From: a virus
Length of the DNA: 28,638 bases
Reading direction: 5' to 3' (one strand)
Virus record (IMG/VR): IMGVR_UViG_3300045972_000714
Span: 1-28,638 of that record
Of the stretch, positions 22,679 through 28,638 are shown in pieces (position 1 is the stretch's first letter; every line of letters starts with the position of its first letter). The notes beneath the pieces are model-generated. The model was not told the origin of the DNA. It did not search any database and worked only from the letters and a program-made list of their open reading frames with translations. The position numbers were made by a program, and so were the translations under genes.

Positions 22679-23977
22679 TCAAACCTTTCCCTCGACGACT
22701 TCGTACCGGGCGACGGCCAGATCGGCCGGCTGGACGAGGCCGGCCGTGCGCACCGTGTTGGTGATCGCCGTCACCCGCTCCCCGCCCATGCGCGCCTTGT
22801 CCTTGAAATCCACCCGCACCACCACCTTGCCGGTTCCGCCGTCGGTTGGGTTGAAGACATAGAGCAACGCCGGGTCCTGGCGGTCGTAGAGCACGGCGGC
22901 CGGATGGGCGACGATCGACGGCAGGCGCCGCACGTCCTCCGCGCCGATCGGCGCCGACTTGGCGGACCGCAGCAGGTGCAGGATATCCCGGTCGGCGATG
23001 GTGACCACGCCCGAGGCCGGCACCCGGCCCGCCCGGGCCAGATGGTCCAGCACCGGCCGGCTGAGCACGCCGATGGGGTAGCGGTCGCCCACCGCACGCC
23101 CGGCCATCGCCCCGTCCACCCAGCGTTCGAAATCGCGCACCAGGGCCGGCAGCACCGCCCTGGCGCTTTCGGCCTGGGCCGATGCCGCCAGTTCGGGCGG
23201 CGCGTCGATCAGGCCGGCGTTGAACACCCGGGCCATGTGCTCGTTGAAGGGCGTTTGACCGACGGGATAGCCAAAGGCCGGATCAACCCCGAAGGGCACC
23301 TCCGACACCTGGCCGGTCCGGGGGTTTTGGTACAGGGTGGTGGCGGGCTGGCCGTCGGGCGGGTCCGGCCAGTCATCCGCCACCGCGTGGCCGTAACGGT
23401 CCAGGTCATCCTGGCCGAGCTGCTGGAGCGAGCACCGGCACCGCCAGCCGCAGGGCGGCGTGTGGGAGGCCCAGGCCGGATGACCCATCGGCAGCACCGT
23501 GCCGTGCCAGCGCCGGTGCTCGTCCCGGGTGCGGCCGTCCATGATGGCGACGTAGCGCAGAAACGGGCGGTGTTCGCGGTTGGCCTCGAACTTCGCCCAA
23601 TGCCCGGCGGCATAGGCCGTGCGCATGTTGACATCGAAGATGGTGCGCAGCCGGCGCGGCGTTCCCAGCTCGACCTTGCGGGTTTCGCCGGTCTTGGGGT
23701 CCGTCGCCAGTTGCCAGCCCGTCCAGTTGTGGGCCTTGAGCTGGGGCAGGATGGCTTTCTTCCAGTCCTGAAAGGACATCCCTTCGGCCAGGGCCTTTTC
23801 CAGCGAGCCGTGGATGTCTTTCAGCAACTGGACCTGCATGGCCTTGGCGACGGTGAAGGCCGTGGCGTGCTGCTCCTGCCAGACATCCTTGTAGGAATAG
23901 CCCGTCAGCAGGTTGAAGCCCTTGGCCCGGAAAAAGGCCAGGGCTTCGTCAAAGGGCAGGCCGCCGGGGGTGGTCAT
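22679..23977 (-). CDS. F: minor head protein gpF with extra C-terminal domain
   Basis: This 432-residue protein is the Mu gpF-type head morphogenesis protein, a minor capsid component placed next to the portal. The first 200 residues hold the family core: ALAFFRAKGFNLLTGYSYKDVW at the start, IFDVNMRTAYAAGHWAKFEAN, GRTRDEHRRWHG at 148-159 and PPCGWRCRC at 174-182. Residues about 303-432 form a separate domain (LSRPVLDHLARAG, RLPSIVAHPAAVLYD, LLYVFNPTDGGTGKVVVRVDFK, ERVTAITNTVRTAG) resembling the PBECR-type nuclease-fold modules attached to phage head proteins. The start overlaps the portal stop (ATGA). Confidence 0.93.
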   Translation of the reverse strand: MTTPGGLPFDEALAFFRAKGFNLLTGYSYKDVWQEQHATAFTVAKAMQVQLLKDIHGSLEKALAEGMSFQDWKKAILPQLKAHNWTGWQLATDPKTGETRKVELGTPRRLRTIFDVNMRTAYAAGHWAKFEANREHRPFLRYVAIMDGRTRDEHRRWHGTVLPMGHPAWASHTPPCGWRCRCSLQQLGQDDLDRYGHAVADDWPDPPDGQPATTLYQNPRTGQVSEVPFGVDPAFGYPVGQTPFNEHMARVFNAGLIDAPPELAASAQAESARAVLPALVRDFERWVDGAMAGRAVGDRYPIGVLSRPVLDHLARAGRVPASGVVTIADRDILHLLRSAKSAPIGAEDVRRLPSIVAHPAAVLYDRQDPALLYVFNPTDGGTGKVVVRVDFKDKARMGGERVTAITNTVRTAGLVQPADLAVARYEVVEGKV

Positions 23978-25704
23978 CGGGTCTTATCGCCGCCACCGCC
24001 GCCGCTACCACCGCCATCGCCGCCACTCAGGCCGGCGCCGGCCGTTCCGGCCACATGGGCGAAGAAGCCGGCGCGGGTCAGGGCGCCTTGAAGCCGCGCG
24101 CTGTCCATGGCCCCGATCAGCCCGACCAGACGTTCCTTCAACTCGTCGGGCGTGGCGGCCTTCTCGACCGCGTCGGAAATGGGATCCATCAGCGGTGCGA
24201 CCAGGGGTTCCCACCTGTCACCGCCCAGCAAGGCGCCCAGGAAAGCATCCACGGCGTCATGGTCGCCGTCCGTGCGGGCGGCGTGGGCAGCCTCATCCTC
24301 TTCAAGATCCTCTTCGGGCGCATCGTCGGCGTCCGGCTCGCCTTCATCGCCGCCCGGTCCGGCCGGGCCGGGCTTACCGGGGCCGGTCTTCGGGGCCGTC
24401 GCTGCGGCGGCCAGCAGATCCTCGCCGTCCTCCGGATCCGGGATGCCCAGTTTCGAGCGCACGAAACCCTGTCCGACCTTGCCCCCCAGCCGCACCACGC
24501 GGTCAACGGCCAGGGTGAACGTATCGGGGTTGACCACCTCGGACTGGCCAAGGCGAATGCGCGGGTAGCGCTCCTGCGGCCCCATGTTCAGGTCGATCGC
24601 GGGGCGCACCAGGTCGCGGTTCAATGTGCCCGCGATCTGTCTGGCGTCGGACATCTGGATGTCCGTCCGCACGTCGTTGTGTTCCCGGCCCACGGCATGA
24701 CCACCGGCGATGGCGTCGGTGGTGGCCGTCTGCCCCAGCACCGCCTTCGAGACCTGCTGGTCCAGGAAGCTGGCCAGCTGCTGAAATGCCTCGCCACCGC
24801 CGCCCTTGCCTTCGATCCCCCGGATGAACTCCACATCCATGGTCCGGGGGATGATGGCGGCGGCGTCGGCGCTGATATTGCGGACGGCCTTCAGCAGCAC
24901 CGCCTTGTCGGCCGGGGTGGCATTGGCGTCGTACTTGCCCAGCCGGAACGGTTGGCCGTACACCGCGACGAACGACACCCAGTCCTTCAGGTCCCAGTTC
25001 TTGAACAGGTAGGTCCATGCCGCCGCCCGCGCCAGGCCGGCGCGGATCGGCAGGCCAGATTTGGTTTTGGGCTTGTGGGTGATGAACTTGAAGGGCGGCA
25101 GCGCCACGGTCCCGGGCTGCAACGATCCGTCATCGGCCGGAGCGGCGCCCGTCTCGCCCGGGCCGCCGCGAAGCCGCAAGGTCCGACCGTCCCGCTGGTC
25201 GAACACGAACCACCGGGGATCGCGCCATTCCAGTCGCGCCGGGGCCCACAGTTTGCCGGCCACGTCCCAGATGATCTCCACCACCGAATAGCCTTTGCCC
25301 AGGCCGTCCAGCAGATCCACCAGCTCGTCCTGCAGCTCGTCGCGCTGAAGGATGTCGTTGATCAGGCCAGCGGCGCGCTGTTCATCCTTGGACGGCCCGG
25401 CCGGCTCCACCGTGACCTCCAGCTGCGCCACCGCCAGCTTGCGGGTTTGCAGCACCGAACGGTAATGAAGGTCCTTCTCCTCCATATCTTCGGCCAATTC
25501 CAGGAAGCGGGCGGTGTCGCCCCGTTCGGCGTCCAGAAGGATCTCGGCCAGCGTCCAGGGGGTCAGGCCGACCGACGGGTGTTCGGACCAGATGGGCCGC
25601 AGGCCGGCGATGGTCGGCGTGGCGATCTCTTCGGTCAGATCCTCGCGCCGGGGGGGTGCCACCTTCATGGGGCGTCCCAGGTGGTCGACAAGCTTGGGGG
25701 GCAT
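23974..25704 (-). CDS. portal protein (Mu gp29-like, DUF935)
   Basis: This 576-residue protein is the DUF935 portal, the ring at the head vertex through which DNA enters and leaves. Family stretches are PSVGLTPWTLAEILLDAERGD, FLELAEDMEEKDLHYRSVLQTRKLAV, LLDGLGKGYSVVEIIWD, GLARAAAWTYLFKNWDLKDWVSFVAVYGQPFRLGKYD and QQVSKAVLGQTATTDA. Residues about 452-472 are strongly acidic, and the last 20 residues are a Gly/Ser-rich tail; both are likely flexible. The start overlaps the terminase stop by one base (TGATG). Confidence 0.95.
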   Translation of the reverse strand: MPPKLVDHLGRPMKVAPPRREDLTEEIATPTIAGLRPIWSEHPSVGLTPWTLAEILLDAERGDTARFLELAEDMEEKDLHYRSVLQTRKLAVAQLEVTVEPAGPSKDEQRAAGLINDILQRDELQDELVDLLDGLGKGYSVVEIIWDVAGKLWAPARLEWRDPRWFVFDQRDGRTLRLRGGPGETGAAPADDGSLQPGTVALPPFKFITHKPKTKSGLPIRAGLARAAAWTYLFKNWDLKDWVSFVAVYGQPFRLGKYDANATPADKAVLLKAVRNISADAAAIIPRTMDVEFIRGIEGKGGGGEAFQQLASFLDQQVSKAVLGQTATTDAIAGGHAVGREHNDVRTDIQMSDARQIAGTLNRDLVRPAIDLNMGPQERYPRIRLGQSEVVNPDTFTLAVDRVVRLGGKVGQGFVRSKLGIPDPEDGEDLLAAAATAPKTGPGKPGPAGPGGDEGEPDADDAPEEDLEEDEAAHAARTDGDHDAVDAFLGALLGGDRWEPLVAPLMDPISDAVEKAATPDELKERLVGLIGAMDSARLQGALTRAGFFAHVAGTAGAGLSGGDGGGSGGGGGDKTR

Positions 25705-27338
25705 CAGAAGGCTCCCTGTTTGAACCGGCCGCGGTCGCGTTCTTCCTCGGCCAGGAGGGCGTCGGGGGTGTCGGGGAGGCGGCCGGGTTCGGCGCGCTGG
25801 CGCGGCACGCCTTCGTAGTCGTAGGAAACCGGCTCCTGGCTGGCGGCGAAGTCGGCCAGCACGGCGGCAACGCCGGCGTCGCCGTGCCGGCCGCCGCCGT
25901 CGGCGCCCTTGGTGCGGGCCGGTGGGATCAGCGGCACGCCACGGATCACCTCAAAGGCGGTGACATCGGTCAGCACGTCGCGGTCAAGCGGCAGGTCGAA
26001 GTCTTCCGAACCCAGGTGGGCCTTGAATGGCGGCACATGCGCGGCATACCAGGGCTGGGACAACTGGATCTTGTGGATGCAGGCCCCGTAGCGCTGCCAC
26101 GTCACCTCGGCCAGATAGGAGCCGGAGCCGCCGGCGTCCATGGCGCCGCCCCACAGCCGGGGCAGCCGGTCGACGACGAACCACAGGATCTGGCGTTGCT
26201 GGGTGTGGGGGGTGTTGCGCAGCTCGGCCACCAGGCGGGTGCGGCGCCGTGTCAGCGCATCGATCTGCAAGGCCCAGATCACCGTCAGGTCGCAGACCCG
26301 GCCGAAGTCGACGCCGAAGGTGCTGGGCATGGTGGGCAGCCCGCACAGCACCGGCAGCAGGGCGTCCCGGCACCAGGCTTCCGCCGCCGCGTCGCGAACA
26401 TGGTCGGGCTGAAGGGCGAAGCCGTCGTCACAACTCCAGCGGCACACCGGAATGCCGGGCGCCGCCCGGGCCTGGGCCAGGGCCAGCGGAATGTACTTGC
26501 CGCCACTGCGGCGCGGGATGCACAGCAGCTCCTCGTCGGCGCCGTCGCCATAGATGGCGAAGATCTCCGCCCGCCACGCGGTTTCCGCCTCCGGTGACCA
26601 GGGCCGGCCGGTGACCAGACAGACGCGGCGGTACAGGCCGTCGGCCAGCGCGTCGTCGATGGTGATCTTCAGCAGCGTGCCCGGCCGGGTGCCCTGGCGG
26701 ATCTCTTCGCACAGCCCGTTAAAGGCGTTTTCAACGCCATTATGCGAGCTGATCACCAGCACCTTGCCGCCCCAGATCAACAGGGCCAGCGCCGCTTTCA
26801 GCAGCTCCGGCAAGTCATCGACGAAGGCGGCCTCGTCGATGATGACGCAGCCCTGGCGACCGCGAAGACTGCGGGGCCGGGATGACAGGGCGACGATCTC
26901 AAAGCCCGAGGCGAAAGAGATGCGGAAGGCCAGGATCTCCCGATCGTCGCCGTCGGGGAACAGGACTTCGTCGACGGCGGCGGCGGCCATGTTGAAGGCT
27001 TTGGCCCAGGCGCCGGCGGTGTCGATGAACTCCCTGGCCATATCCAGGGAAAAGCCGATGTAGAGCGCGTCCATGCCACCGGCGGCCTTTTCGGCCGCCG
27101 CCGTCAGCACGGCGTCGGCCGCCACGCCCCAGGTGGCGCCGATGCGCCGGCTTTTCTCCACCACGGTCAGGGCGTTGGTGGCGGTGGCGGCCAGGATCCG
27201 CTGCTGGTAGGGCAACAGGACGGCGGGAAGCCGGTCGGAACCGGTGGCGCCAGCGGCCGCGACGGCGCCCAGCACCCGGGCTTCGCGGGCCGCCCGGGCC
27301 GCCCGGGGCGACAACGGGCTCACACCTGGCCGGCTCAC
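25704..27338 (-). CDS. terminase large subunit (Mu gp28-like)
   Basis: This 544-residue protein is the DNA packaging motor. The ATPase half shows a Walker A-like EKSRRIGATWG at 61-71, Walker B VIIDEAA with the acidic pair D168-E169, and a coupling motif VLVISSHNG at 193-201. The nuclease half has FGVDFGR with D344, AMDAGGSGSYLAE with D401 and RHGDAG with D487, the expected three acidic positions for the RNase H-like fold. Mu-type terminases package by headful after transposition. The start overlaps the DUF3486 stop by 4 nt. Confidence 0.95.
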   Translation of the reverse strand: MSRPGVSPLSPRAARAAREARVLGAVAAAGATGSDRLPAVLLPYQQRILAATATNALTVVEKSRRIGATWGVAADAVLTAAAEKAAGGMDALYIGFSLDMAREFIDTAGAWAKAFNMAAAAVDEVLFPDGDDREILAFRISFASGFEIVALSSRPRSLRGRQGCVIIDEAAFVDDLPELLKAALALLIWGGKVLVISSHNGVENAFNGLCEEIRQGTRPGTLLKITIDDALADGLYRRVCLVTGRPWSPEAETAWRAEIFAIYGDGADEELLCIPRRSGGKYIPLALAQARAAPGIPVCRWSCDDGFALQPDHVRDAAAEAWCRDALLPVLCGLPTMPSTFGVDFGRVCDLTVIWALQIDALTRRRTRLVAELRNTPHTQQRQILWFVVDRLPRLWGGAMDAGGSGSYLAEVTWQRYGACIHKIQLSQPWYAAHVPPFKAHLGSEDFDLPLDRDVLTDVTAFEVIRGVPLIPPARTKGADGGGRHGDAGVAAVLADFAASQEPVSYDYEGVPRQRAEPGRLPDTPDALLAEEERDRGRFKQGAF

Positions 27339-27946
27339 AGCTTGAGCCCCAGGATCTGCGCCTTGATGTTCTGCACGGTCTCGGCCGTCAGCCCGGCCTT
27401 GCGGGCTGTCTTCTCGACCACGGCGGCTGCCTTGGTCAACGCTTCCTTCTGGATCTGGAGCGTGCGCTCGGTGTCCAGCTTATTGGCGGCCGCCAGCCGG
27501 TGCAGCGTCTGGCCAAGGAACATCAGCTCCTCGGGGTCGAGGCTGGCGACCTGACCGTCTTCGTTGACCAGCAGCTTCAGCGTGATGGAATGCATCAGCT
27601 CGATGTTGAGCCGGGCGGCGCGGCTTTCCGGCTCGTCGCCCAGCTCGCGCACCAGGGCCTGGGCCACCTCGCGCGACCGGCGCAGCTCGGACCCGACCGC
27701 GTCCAGTTGTTTGGTGTAGCGGCCCAGGGCGGAGCGCGAGACATCGACCTGAAGTTCCCGCAGCTTGTCCAGGATCTCGTCCAGGGTGCGACCCTGGTCG
27801 CGCAGGCCGGCGATCAGCTCGCGAACCTCGGGGGGCAGACGCCTGACGGTGGAAGGATGGCCGCCTTTCGCGCGGGCGGCACCACGGTCTTTCGCGCGGG
27901 CTGCGCCACGGTCTTTCGCGCGGGCGGCACCGGGTGGGGATGCCAT
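27335..27946 (-). CDS. DUF3486 protein, likely terminase small subunit (Mu gp27-like)
   Basis: This 203-residue protein starts MASPPGAARAKDRG, at an ATG 5 nt after the gp26 stop. Upstream in-frame starts would overlap gp26 in a shadow frame and are rejected. Residues about 30-85 (TVRRLPPEVRELIAGLRDQGRTLDEILDKL, VSRSALGRYTKQ) look like a helix-turn-helix, and a long helical part follows (LNIELMHSITLKLL, EELMFLGQTLHRLAAANKLD, TERTLQIQKEALTKAA). It immediately precedes the large terminase, as in Mu; a DNA-recognition role in packaging is inferred. The N-terminus holds a 24-bp tandem repeat. Confidence 0.9.
   Translation of the reverse strand: MASPPGAARAKDRGAARAKDRGAARAKGGHPSTVRRLPPEVRELIAGLRDQGRTLDEILDKLRELQVDVSRSALGRYTKQLDAVGSELRRSREVAQALVRELGDEPESRAARLNIELMHSITLKLLVNEDGQVASLDPEELMFLGQTLHRLAAANKLDTERTLQIQKEALTKAAAVVEKTARKAGLTAETVQNIKAQILGLKL
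27866..27931. repeat. 24-bp tandem repeat in the N-terminus of the small terminase gene
   Basis: Copies begin at 27866, 27890 and 27914 with period 24; the third is incomplete. They encode the eight-residue unit AARAKDRG twice followed by AARAKGG. The segment is basic and probably disordered. Copy number changes would keep the reading frame. Confidence 0.9.
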
Positions 27947-27951
27947 GGGCG

Positions 27952-28260
27952 TTACCCGCGTCCGGGCCGCTGAACGCCGGGGATGCTGGCGAAGCCGGCG
28001 GCCACCTCGGCGCCCCGGTCCGACAGGCTGGCGACGATCAGGGCATCCAGCGCCTGGACCCGGACCAGTCCCTGGTCGGCCAGCCAGGAGAGTTCCGTGC
28101 GAACCTGATCGCGCGACGCGCTGAAGCCCAGCGAACGCAGGCACGTCGCCAGGACGCTGTCGTTGGCGCACGAGCCCTGGGTTTCGTTCAGCAGGCGCAA
28201 CAGGGCCAGCCTCAAACTCTCCCGCCACGCTTTCGCGATATGATCGCTCAGGTCGGCCAC
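27952..28260 (-). CDS. Mu gp26-like winged-helix protein
   Basis: This 102-residue protein starts at a GTG (28260) with GAGG about 7 nt upstream. The sequence WRESLRLALLRLLNETQGSCANDSVLATCLRSLGFSASRDQVRTELSWLADQGLVRV has the helix pattern of a small winged-helix domain, followed by a short beta hairpin and LSDRGAEVAAG. It matches the family found before the terminase genes in Mu-like phages (Mu gp26 position, VpaChn25_0724-like). Its molecular role is not known; DNA binding is inferred from the fold. Confidence 0.85.
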   Translation of the reverse strand: MADLSDHIAKAWRESLRLALLRLLNETQGSCANDSVLATCLRSLGFSASRDQVRTELSWLADQGLVRVQALDALIVASLSDRGAEVAAGFASIPGVQRPGRG

Positions 28261-28261
28261 A

Positions 28262-28638
28262 TCACCCTCGCACGCTCAAGGCCGACAGCGCGGCGCTGGA
28301 AAGAACCTGGCCGTGGGTCCGGGTGGTGTCTTCGACACGGTTCAGCAGCTCGCGAACCCCGCTCAGATCGGCTCGCGTCACCTTCAGCTCGCCGGCCAGC
28401 TCGGCCATCATCACGCGCAGGGCCGCGACATCGGCGGCGCCGGGCAACTGGCCCATGCGCAACTCCAGCGCGGCCACGCGCGCGTTGAGCTGCGCCCGCG
28501 CCTCCACCTCCTGGGACAAGGCTTCCGCCTGGGCCTTGGTGGCCGTGTGGATGTCTTCGATAGTGGCCAGCCCGGACCGCAGCGTGCCGCGCAACGCCGG
28601 GGCCACCACCAGCGTCAGCAGGATGCTGATGAGGGGCA
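28262..28638 (-). CDS. DUF2730-like membrane-anchored coiled-coil protein (partial)
   Basis: The frame is open to the right edge, so the N-terminus is missing. The first visible residues, PLISILLTLVVAPALRG, form a membrane segment, followed by about 100 residues of heptad-like helix (IEDIHTATKAQAEALSQEVEARAQLNARVAALELRM, VRELLNRVEDTTRTH). One N-terminal helix plus a coiled coil at this place fits the DUF2730 proteins of Mu-like phages (Mu gp25 region), which precede gp26. A GTG inside the segment at 28609 would cut the helix and is unlikely to be the start. The role is unknown; proximity to lysis genes in Mu is only suggestive. Confidence 0.75.
   Translation of the reverse strand, partial: PLISILLTLVVAPALRGTLRSGLATIEDIHTATKAQAEALSQEVEARAQLNARVAALELRMGQLPGAADVAALRVMMAELAGELKVTRADLSGVRELLNRVEDTTRTHGQVLSSAALSALSVRG

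Noticed and set aside
22595-22680. Degenerate group II intron end (domain V/VI-like)
   Set aside because: CGCACGTCCGGTT resembles part of domain V, but the catalytic AGC triad side and the normal 34-nt geometry are absent and no reverse transcriptase is present. Kept only as the alternative for the RNA candidate.
22346-22682. Two minus-strand open frames of 85 and 110 codons between gpF and the protease
   Set aside because: They overlap each other in different frames, have Arg/Pro-rich random-like sequences, no ribosome binding site, and coincide with the RNA stems. Structured RNA explains the region better.
27335-28228. A 297-residue version of the DUF3486 protein
   Set aside because: The extra 94 residues run through gp26 in another frame and look like a shadow translation; the ATG at 27946 fits the operon spacing.
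1-28638. CRISPR arrays, tRNA or rRNA genes, insertion sequences
   Set aside because: No regularly spaced repeats, cloverleaf-like sequences or transposase genes were seen; the tandem repeats found are all within coding sequence.

Overview
The window is the structural (late) half of a transposable, Mu-like prophage in a GC-rich proteobacterium. The GC-rich codon use and the protein sequences fit an alphaproteobacterium of the Rhodospirillales type, but no host gene is visible, so the host is an inference. Every convincing gene lies on the minus strand, so the operon reads from the right edge of the window to the left edge. Nearly all neighbours overlap by 1 to 17 nt (ATGA, GTGA, TGATG or TAATG junctions) or are a few bases apart, as expected for one long polycistronic late transcript.

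In transcription order, the head module is Mu-like: a DUF2730 protein cut by the window edge, a gp26-like winged-helix protein, a DUF3486 small terminase candidate, the large terminase (gp28), a DUF935 portal (gp29), the minor head protein gpF with an extra C-terminal domain, a protease with an in-frame internal start for the scaffold (gpI/gpZ), a decoration protein, the major capsid protein gpT, a FluMu_N protein (gp35), gp36 (DUF1320), a gpG-type virion morphogenesis protein, gp37 (DUF1834) and a 79-residue orphan.

The tail module is P2-like rather than Mu-like: sheath FI, tube FII, the tail assembly chaperone pair E/E' with a -1 slippery site, the tape measure protein T, then U, X, D, V (spike), W, J and I. 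After it come a 160-residue conserved tail protein, a 1047-residue DUF4815 fibre or appendage protein, a 774-residue fibre with two FN3-like modules, and a DUF4376 protein. Mu-like head with P2-like tail is a known combination, seen for example in BcepMu. The transposase, early regulation, lysis and mom genes are not in the window.

The one long stretch without a convincing gene (22347-22678) is the most unusual part. It sits where Mu keeps gene G, between gpF and the protease; here a gpG homologue is found further downstream instead. Read on the plus strand, the gap folds into a compact multi-branch RNA: an 8-bp closing stem encloses three hairpins, one with a GCAA tetraloop, and two further stems precede it. 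It resembles a stand-alone HEARO/OMEGA-type RNA, the guide RNA family of the IsrB/IscB nucleases. A degenerate group II intron tail is the alternative. A covariance-model search would decide. The other intergenic gap (9598-9668) and this one each carry an 18-nt hairpin with the same core.
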